The notes beneath the pieces are model-generated. The model did not search any database. It saw nothing but the letters and a program-made list of their open reading frames with translations, and was not told the origin of the DNA. Shown one piece after another: positions 58,940 to 64,000 of a stretch of 64,000 nucleotides of DNA (positions are counted from its first letter, which is position 1; every line of letters starts with the position of its first letter). The position numbers and the translations under genes were made by a program. Location: positions 1-64,000 of the forward strand of contig JAIXPX010000052.1 in NCBI GenBank assembly GCA_027486035.1, in the 5' to 3' direction. This stretch comes from Erythrobacteraceae bacterium (lineage in GTDB: Bacteria > Pseudomonadota > Alphaproteobacteria > Sphingomonadales > Sphingomonadaceae).

Positions 58940-59974
58940 ATGACCTGGCAGACCCAGCGCCTTCCGGGCGATCACCCTCCTGCGAAAAGCGGCCGCATCG
59001 GCGTCTTGCTGATCAACCTCGGCACGCCCGACGGGCCTGACCCGGAATCGGTCAAGCGCTATCTCAAGCAGTTCCTCTCCGACACGCGCGTGGTGGAGAT
59101 TCCGCCCTTCGTGTGGCAGTTGATCCTGCGCGGCATCATTCTCAACACCCGGCCCAAGAAAAGCTCGGAGGCCTATACCAAGATCTGGACCGAGCGCGGC
59201 TCGCCGCTCGCGGACATCACCGCCCGGCAGGCCGAGGCGATGGGGGGCCGCTTCGGCGAGAAGGTCGTGCTCGATTACGCGATGCGATATGGCAATCCCT
59301 CGATCGAGAGCCGCCTTACCGCGCTGATGGCGGATGGCTGCGATCGCATCCTCATCGCGCCGATGTATCCGCAATATTGCGCCGCCACGACCGCGACCGT
59401 GTTCGACGAGGTCGCGCGGGTGCTGAAGGCGATGCGCTGGCAGCCTGCCTTGCGCTTTGTGCCGCCCTATCACGACGAGCCGACCTATATCGCCGCGCTT
59501 GCCGATGATCTCACCCGGCAGGTCGAGGCCCTGACCTTCACGCCCGAGGTGATGCTGCTGAGCTTCCACGGGATGCCGCAGCAAACGCTCGAGAAGGGCG
59601 ACCCCTATTACTGCCATTGCTCCAAGACCGCGCGTCTGCTGCGCGAGGCGCTGGAAACGCGGCCGCAGTTCGCTGGCGTGCGTTTCGAGACGACCTTCCA
59701 GTCGCGTTTTGGCCCGGCGGCGTGGCTCGAGCCTTCGACCGATGCGACGCTGATCGCGGAAGGGGGCAAGGGTACGAAGCGGCTCGTCGTCGCCGCCCCC
59801 GGCTTTGCGGCCGATTGCGTCGAGACGCTCGAGGAACTCGCGCTCGAGGGCCGCGACGAATTCCTCGAGGCGGGCGGGGAGGATTATGCCGTGCTCGAGT
59901 GCCTCAACACATCGCAAGCCGGGCTTGGCATGATCGAGGCAATGCTGCGCCGCGAGCTTTCGGGTTGGATTTGA
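58940..59974 (+). CDS. hemH: Ferrochelatase
   Basis: 344 aa. It inserts Fe2+ into protoporphyrin IX, the last step of haem synthesis. GVLLINLGTPDGPD at the N-terminus, SEAYTKIW, and LLSFHGMPQQTLEKGDPYYCHC with the catalytic His and a run of Cys that may hold a 2Fe-2S cluster, as in other alphaproteobacterial enzymes. APGFAADCVETLEEL near the end is typical. The length is usual. A P450 gene lies 66 bp downstream on the same strand, a natural haem consumer. Confidence 0.95.
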   Translation: MTWQTQRLPGDHPPAKSGRIGVLLINLGTPDGPDPESVKRYLKQFLSDTRVVEIPPFVWQLILRGIILNTRPKKSSEAYTKIWTERGSPLADITARQAEAMGGRFGEKVVLDYAMRYGNPSIESRLTALMADGCDRILIAPMYPQYCAATTATVFDEVARVLKAMRWQPALRFVPPYHDEPTYIAALADDLTRQVEALTFTPEVMLLSFHGMPQQTLEKGDPYYCHCSKTARLLREALETRPQFAGVRFETTFQSRFGPAAWLEPSTDATLIAEGGKGTKRLVVAAPGFAADCVETLEELALEGRDEFLEAGGEDYAVLECLNTSQAGLGMIEAMLRRELSGWI

Positions 59975-60040
59975 CGCAGGCGCGTATTTACATAAGAGTC
60001 AGTTGCGAATCCGAACTCTCGCCGGAGCATCGAGACCCCC

Positions 60041-61456
60041 ATGGCCACTCTTGCCCAAGCCCCGCGTCCGTCCGAAACCGCGTCCGCCGATGCGCCTCGC
60101 CACTGGAGCGACCAGCGCCTGAGCGAGGCTGATCTCGCCCATATCCCGGGCGATGCCGGCTGGCCGGTGGTGGGCAACACCTTCACCATGCTCGCCGACC
60201 CGCACGCCTTTGCCCAGCGGATGATCGCGAACCACGGCAAGGTCTACAAGAACCGCGCCTTTGGCGGCTGGCAGGTGGCGCTGATCGGGGCCGAGGCGAA
60301 CGAGCTGCTCTTGTTCAACAAGGACAAGATCTTCTCCAGCGAACAGGGCTGGGGGCCGGTGCTCGACCAGCTTTTCCCGCGCGGGCTGATGCTGCTCGAT
60401 TTCGAGCATCACCGCATCGACCGCCGGGCGCTCTCGATCGCCTTCAAGCCCGAGCCGATGCGGCATTATTCGGGCGCGCTCAACCGCGGCATCGCGCGCG
60501 AGGTCGCCACCTGGGCGGGGCCGAAGCAGTTCTATCCGGCGATCAAGAAGCTCACGCTCGACCTCGCCGCCGACAGCTTCATCGGCCTGCCCTGGGGGCC
60601 GGAAGCCGACACAATCAACGAAGCTTTCGTCGATATGGTGCAGGCCTCGGTCGCGCCGGTGCGGCGCCCGCTGCCCTTCACCCGGATGAAGAAGGGCGTC
60701 GATGGCCGCGCCTTCCTCGTCGACTATTTCACGAAGGAAACCTTGCGCCGCCGCGCCGAGGGCGGGGGGCAGGACATGTTCAGCCAGTTCGCCACCGCCA
60801 CGCGCGAGGATGGCTCGCTGCTGCCGGTCGACGAGGTGGTCGATCACATGAACTTCCTGATGATGGCGGCGCATGACACGATCACCTCCTCGGCCACCTC
60901 GCTGATCTATCACCTCGCCGCCAACCCTGTCTGGCAGGAGAAGCTTCGGGAGGAAATTCTCGCCGTTACCGGCGGGCCTGACGGCGATGGCAATCCGCGC
61001 CCGCTCGACTATGACGATCTGGCGAAGCTCGATCTCACCGAGATGGCGTTCAAGGAATCGCTGCGGATGGTCCCCCCCGTCCCCTCGATGCCGCGCCGGG
61101 CGCTCAGGGAATTCGAGTATGGCGGCTACCGCATCCCGGCGGGCGCGATGGTGGGGATCAATATCCACTGGACCCATCATTCGGAGGAATATTGGGAGAA
61201 CCCGCACGCCTTCGATCCGCTGCGCTTCACGCCGGACAAGGTGAAGGCGCGGCACAAATATGCCTGGGTGCCGTTCGGCGGGGGCGCGCATATGTGCCTC
61301 GGGCTGCACTTTGCCTATATGCAGGTGAAGATCCTGCTTGCCCAACTGCTCCAGCGCTACCGGATCGAGGTGCCCGCCGGCTACAGCCCCGAATGGCAGG
61401 ACTGGCCGATCCCCCAACCCAGAGACGGGTTGAAGGTGACGTTCACCCCGCTCTAG
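60041..61456 (+). CDS. Cytochrome P450
   Basis: 471 aa, soluble (no anchor). Haem thiolate Cys419 in FGGGAHMCLGLHFA; I-helix MAAHDTITSSATS with the Asp-Thr oxygen-activation pair (acid/alcohol); ExxR in KESLRMVPP; the meander and PxRF-like FDPLRFTPDK. It resembles sterol/carotenoid- or fatty-acid-type bacterial P450s (CYP51/120-like signature); substrate not set. The electron partner is not in the window. Stop is followed by parS copy 4 after 1 bp. Linkage to hemH may be for haem supply. Confidence 0.92.
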   Translation: MATLAQAPRPSETASADAPRHWSDQRLSEADLAHIPGDAGWPVVGNTFTMLADPHAFAQRMIANHGKVYKNRAFGGWQVALIGAEANELLLFNKDKIFSSEQGWGPVLDQLFPRGLMLLDFEHHRIDRRALSIAFKPEPMRHYSGALNRGIAREVATWAGPKQFYPAIKKLTLDLAADSFIGLPWGPEADTINEAFVDMVQASVAPVRRPLPFTRMKKGVDGRAFLVDYFTKETLRRRAEGGGQDMFSQFATATREDGSLLPVDEVVDHMNFLMMAAHDTITSSATSLIYHLAANPVWQEKLREEILAVTGGPDGDGNPRPLDYDDLAKLDLTEMAFKESLRMVPPVPSMPRRALREFEYGGYRIPAGAMVGINIHWTHHSEEYWENPHAFDPLRFTPDKVKARHKYAWVPFGGGAHMCLGLHFAYMQVKILLAQLLQRYRIEVPAGYSPEWQDWPIPQPRDGLKVTFTPL

Positions 61457-61457
61457 A

Positions 61458-61473
61458 TGTTTCACGTGAAACA
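61458..61473. other. parS centromere site, perfect copy 4
   Basis: TGTTTCACGTGAAACA, starting one base after the P450 stop codon. Same match to the ParB-binding consensus as at 1903 and 43503. The flanking palindrome is not extended here (A before, C after). Confidence 0.9.
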
Positions 61474-61488
61474 CCGTTTCCGCGCGTG

Positions 61489-61553
61489 TCTGGCGGGGGT
61501 CTAAGAGGGGTCTGAAGGGGGCCTGAACGCGGCTGGAGCGGGGCTGGAACGCG
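61489..61553 (+). repeat. Helically phased CTGG-core array beside parS copy 4
   Basis: Cores TCTGG, TCTAA, TCTGA, CCTGA, GCTGG, GCTGG start at 61489, 61500, 61511, 61522, 61532 and 61543 (11, 11, 11, 10, 11 bp). Fifteen bases separate the first from parS, exactly as at 43487. The G-run between cores (GGGGG, AGGGG, AGGGG) matches the other arrays. No ORF covers it. Confidence 0.7.
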
Positions 61554-61586
61554 CTCAAGGGCACCTATGCGTGATCTCAAAAGCAA

Positions 61587-61660
61587 CGACGCCGACAGGC
61601 GTCGCAAGCGCGACTGCGCGTCGCCGCTTATGCGGCGGAGCCAAGTGGGCCGGATGGCCC
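61587..61660. repeat. Triple tetraloop-hairpin array
   Basis: CGACGCC-GACA-GGCGTCG (61587-61604), CGCCGC-TTAT-GCGGCG (61622-61637) and GGGCC-GGAT-GGCCC (61647-61660), three stems with four-base loops. An A-rich tract follows at 61681-61698, which is a T-rich tract at the 3' end of the minus-strand DUF1674 gene. It therefore probably lies in that gene's 3' untranslated region, as terminator or stabiliser. Confidence 0.6.
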
Positions 61661-61691
61661 GCGCCCGGGGTTTGAGGGCCAAAGCAAAAAA

Positions 61692-61850
61692 TCAAAAATC
61701 GACCGCGATGCCGTCTTTCTCCCAGTCGCCATAGCGGGTGGGGGAGAGCTTCTCATCCACCGCGACCGCCTTGGGCGCGGGCGCGGGATCATTGCTCCAG
61801 TGCGCGGGCTTCTTGAACGCCTTGGCGGCTGCGGACTTCTCTTGGGTCAT
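61692..61850 (-). CDS. DUF1674 protein (SdhAF4-like succinate dehydrogenase assembly factor)
   Basis: 52 aa. The C-terminal PTRYGDWEKDGIAVDF is the conserved DUF1674 block; its mitochondrial homologue (Sdh8/SDHAF4) binds flavinylated SdhA and protects it before assembly. The N-terminal half is Lys/Ala/Pro-rich and variable, as usual. ATG at 61850. It is divergent from the RsmB-like gene by 56 bp and ends in a hairpin array. Confidence 0.85.
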   Translation of the reverse strand: MTQEKSAAAKAFKKPAHWSNDPAPAPKAVAVDEKLSPTRYGDWEKDGIAVDF

Positions 61851-61906
61851 GCTGTCTCCAATGCGCGCGCTGGCGCTTTGTTTCAAGCATGGGTAGAGCG
61901 CCGCCG

Positions 61907-63157
61907 ATGGCACTCCCCCCCGGACTCCCCGTGCGCCGCGCCGCGCTCCGCCTGCTCGATGCCGTGCTGCGCCGGGGCGAAACGCTGGAACAGGCCGAGG
62001 GCAGCGCCCTCGCCGAGATCCGCAAGGCACCCGACCGCGCGTTGGCCCGCGCCATCGCCGGCGAGACGCTGCGCTGGCTGACCGATTGCGACGCCCTGAT
62101 CGACTCGGCGACCAAGCAGCGCCTGCCCGATGATGCCAAGGCGCGTATGGTCCTGCGGCTGATGCTCGCCCAGACCCTGCGCCTCGAAACGCCCCCGCAC
62201 GCCGTGATCGCGACCGGCCTTGCGCTGCTCGAAGGCGGCCCGCGCAGGCTCGCCCACGGGGTGTTCTCGGCGCTCGACAGGCAGGGTGTGAAGCTCCCCG
62301 AGGTGCCGACCCTGCCCGAACGTGTCACCGCCCGCTGGGGTGCGGAGAAGGCCGCCGCGATCGCCCCCGGCCTCGCCTTTCCGCCGGAACTCGACCTTGC
62401 CCTGCGCGACCCCGCCGAAACCCAGGCCCGCGCGGTGCGGATGGGCGGCGTTAGCCTTGCGCCGGGGCATATCCGCCTGCCGCGCGGCGCGGCGGTCGAG
62501 AGCCTTGCCGATTTCAAGGAGGGCGCATGGTGGGTGCAGGATCTCGCCGCTTCGCTGCCTGCGCGGCTGCTCGGGCCGGGGGAGGGCAGGCACGCGCTCG
62601 ACCTGTGCGCCGCGCCCGGCGGCAAGACGATGCAACTGGCAGCGGCAGGGTGGAACGTGACCGCGCTCGACATGTCGAAGCGCCGCCTCGATCTGCTGAA
62701 AGACAACCTCAAGCGCACCGGCCTCAAGGCCTCGCCCGTGCGCGCCGATGCGCTGACGTGGGAGCCCAAGCACCGCTTCGACGCGATCCTGATCGACGCG
62801 CCCTGCACCGCCACCGGCACCAGCCGCCGCCACCCCGATGTGCTCCACCGCATCGGCAAGGGGCAGATCGCGGAGATGGCCGAGCTGCAGCGGGCCCTGG
62901 TTGCCAAGGCCGCCGGGTGGCTGAACCCCGGCGGCGTGCTGGTCTATGCGGTGTGCTCGCTGGAGGCCGAGGAAGGCGAGGAACAGGCGGCCTGGATCGA
63001 CGCCGAGCTGGGCCTAACGCCAGCGCCGATCACCGCTGACGAACTGCCCGTCGGTCTCGCGCCCACCGCCGAGGGCTGGCTGCGCACCCATCCCGGAATG
63101 CTGGCCGATCAAGGCGGGCTGGACGGGTTCTTTGTGGGCCGGTGGGTCAAAAACTGA
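61907..63157 (+). CDS. RsmB/NOP-family 16S rRNA cytosine-C5 methyltransferase
   Basis: 416 aa. An N-terminal NusB-like helical RNA-binding domain (about 5-130) and a C-terminal SAM methyltransferase domain: LDLCAAPGGKTMQL (motif I), DAPCTATGT (motif IV, first Cys) and VYAVCSLEAEEGEE (motif VI, catalytic Cys). This layout fits RsmB, which methylates C967 in E. coli numbering. ATG at 61907 chosen; ATG at 61889 adds six residues. The gene is followed by a large palindromic element. Confidence 0.9.
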   Translation: MALPPGLPVRRAALRLLDAVLRRGETLEQAEGSALAEIRKAPDRALARAIAGETLRWLTDCDALIDSATKQRLPDDAKARMVLRLMLAQTLRLETPPHAVIATGLALLEGGPRRLAHGVFSALDRQGVKLPEVPTLPERVTARWGAEKAAAIAPGLAFPPELDLALRDPAETQARAVRMGGVSLAPGHIRLPRGAAVESLADFKEGAWWVQDLAASLPARLLGPGEGRHALDLCAAPGGKTMQLAAAGWNVTALDMSKRRLDLLKDNLKRTGLKASPVRADALTWEPKHRFDAILIDAPCTATGTSRRHPDVLHRIGKGQIAEMAELQRALVAKAAGWLNPGGVLVYAVCSLEAEEGEEQAAWIDAELGLTPAPITADELPVGLAPTAEGWLRTHPGMLADQGGLDGFFVGRWVKN

Positions 63158-63161
63158 GTTT

Positions 63162-63364
63162 TCGTCACCCCGGCCCCCGAGCCGGTTCAGGAGTTTAGCG
63201 AGCGGAGGCAGAGCGATTTCGGCCCGCCAAAGGACGGGCCGCGAGCGCACGCGCGCGAGCCGCAGCTGCTCGCGCGGCACGCGCGAAACGCAGCGAGGAC
63301 GTGCCCGCGGAGGCGGGCACGCAAACAAAAAAGCCAAGCCCCGGCTCGGGGGCCGGGGAGACGA
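63162..63364. repeat. 203-bp structured element: outer inverted repeat enclosing three hairpins
   Basis: Outer arms at 63162-63185 and 63341-63364 are inverted copies, 23 of 24 positions matching. Inside are CGGCCCG/CGGGCCG (63220-63226 with 63235-63241), CGCGCGAGC/GCTCGCGCG (63252-63260 with 63268-63276) and GTGCCCGC-GGAG-GCGGGCAC (63301-63320), then an A-run (63323-63332). The element lies between the convergent RsmB-like and msrA genes. No ORF is credible in it. Confidence 0.75.
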
Positions 63365-63385
63365 GAGTTGTTCTGCCCACCCACC

Positions 63386-63937
63386 CTACTTCACATATTT
63401 CTGGAAGCTCTTCCTGAGCTTCATCAGCTTGGGCGGGATCACCGCGAGGCAGTAGGGATTGCTCTGTCCCTGACCGTCCCAGTATTCCTGATGGTAGTCT
63501 TCTGCCGGATACCATTCGGCCACCTGAACGCCGCCCGAGAGGCCCTCGATCGTGGTCACCGCCACCTTGCCGTTCTCGGCATTCCAGCGGGCAATCGCGG
63601 CCTTGGCTTCCTCGCCCTGTTCGTCCGAGAGCGGGAAGATCGCGCTGCGATACTGCGTCCCGATGTCGCCCCCCTGCCGGTTCAATTGCGTCGGATCATG
63701 CGTGCCGAGGAACACGTCGTAGATCTGGGCAAGGCTGATCGCGTGGGGATCGAAGGTCACGCGGATCGCTTCGGCATGGCCGGTCGTGCCGGTGCAGACC
63801 TCCTTGTAGGTCGGATTCGCCTTCGTGCCGCCGATATAGCCGCTCTCGACCCCGCGCACGCCCACCACATCGCGGAACACGGCCTCGGTGCACCAGAAGC
63901 ACCCGCCTGCAATGATCGCCGTCTCCATGTTGCTCAT
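63386..63937 (-). CDS. msrA: Peptide-methionine (S)-S-oxide reductase
   Basis: 183 aa. It reduces the S-epimer of methionine sulfoxide. The nucleophile Cys13 is in GGCFWCTEAVF. Other family blocks are SGYIGGTKANPTYKEVCTG, HAEAIRVTFDP and HDPTQLNRQGGDIGTQYRS. A second Cys after the motif (Cys16) is typical of one MsrA subclass. GGAGA precedes the ATG at 63937; Met4 is an alternative. No signal peptide, so cytoplasmic. It complements msrB at 49023. Confidence 0.94.
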   Translation of the reverse strand: MSNMETAIIAGGCFWCTEAVFRDVVGVRGVESGYIGGTKANPTYKEVCTGTTGHAEAIRVTFDPHAISLAQIYDVFLGTHDPTQLNRQGGDIGTQYRSAIFPLSDEQGEEAKAAIARWNAENGKVAVTTIEGLSGGVQVAEWYPAEDYHQEYWDGQGQSNPYCLAVIPPKLMKLRKSFQKYVK

Positions 63938-64000
63938 CGAATTCTCCGTTGCTTTGTGGCAGAGATAGGCCAGCGACCTGCAAATGCCACCACCCGTGGC

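Overview
The window is GC-rich, densely packed bacterial chromosome. Its gene set points to an alphaproteobacterium, most likely Sphingomonadales/Erythrobacteraceae. The indicators are the cytochrome bc1 operon, the fused MrpAB antiporter, the metX-metW pair back to back with hisC-tyrC, the ftsEX/MJ0042 zinc-ribbon block, the HWE-type kinase relic, DUF1674 and the CopA/CopB copper genes. The taxonomic call is inference from gene content. No plasmid, phage or insertion sequence was seen.

Layout. 1-8.3 kb: end of petB, petC, apt, a perfect parS site, then the Mrp Na+/H+ antiporter operon (genes overlapping by a few bases). 8.4-19 kb: mtnP, a glutathione transferase, aldehyde dehydrogenase, a phosphotransferase/acyl-CoA dehydrogenase pair, a BASS transporter, a very large secreted propeller-amidohydrolase, a fliA relic and a degenerate parS. 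19-25 kb: alpha/beta hydrolase, glutathione-dependent formaldehyde dehydrogenase, DUF5522, an M1 peptidase, DUF6702, then about 1 kb of decayed DNA (YqcI/YcgG-like and L,D-transpeptidase relics). 25.7-31.6 kb: TonB receptor followed by copA-copB-copC. 31.6-37.4 kb: a hypothetical/phosphotransferase pair, a wrecked two-component system, and a GntR regulator divergent from an NTF2-like protein plus three small membrane proteins. 37.5-43.4 kb: HD protein, GNAT, tRNA-Leu(GAG), MJ0042 zinc-ribbon protein, ftsE-ftsX-ydcF-like-plsC. 43.5-49.4 kb: second perfect parS, tyrC-hisC divergent from metX-metW, VOC, GST, msrB. 49.5-55.5 kb: PBP1A, a DegP-type protease and hflK-hflC. 55.5-64 kb: Mrp/ApbC, an orphan molybdopterin oxidoreductase large subunit, hemH, a P450, third perfect parS, DUF1674, RsmB-like methyltransferase and msrA.

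Main observation. Three perfect parS palindromes (1903, 43503, 61458) and one one-mismatch copy (19067) are spread over 60 kb with no parA/parB in the window, which suggests an origin-proximal region. Each perfect parS has, on one side and starting 15-16 bp from its edge, an array of 5-6 CTGG-type cores spaced 10-11 bp (about one DNA helical turn). The degenerate copy lacks it. I know of no description of such a helically phased parS-flanking array, so it is my leading candidate for something new. Secondary observations are recurrent hairpin arrays in convergent intergenic regions and several clusters of gene decay in which active-site segments have been lost.
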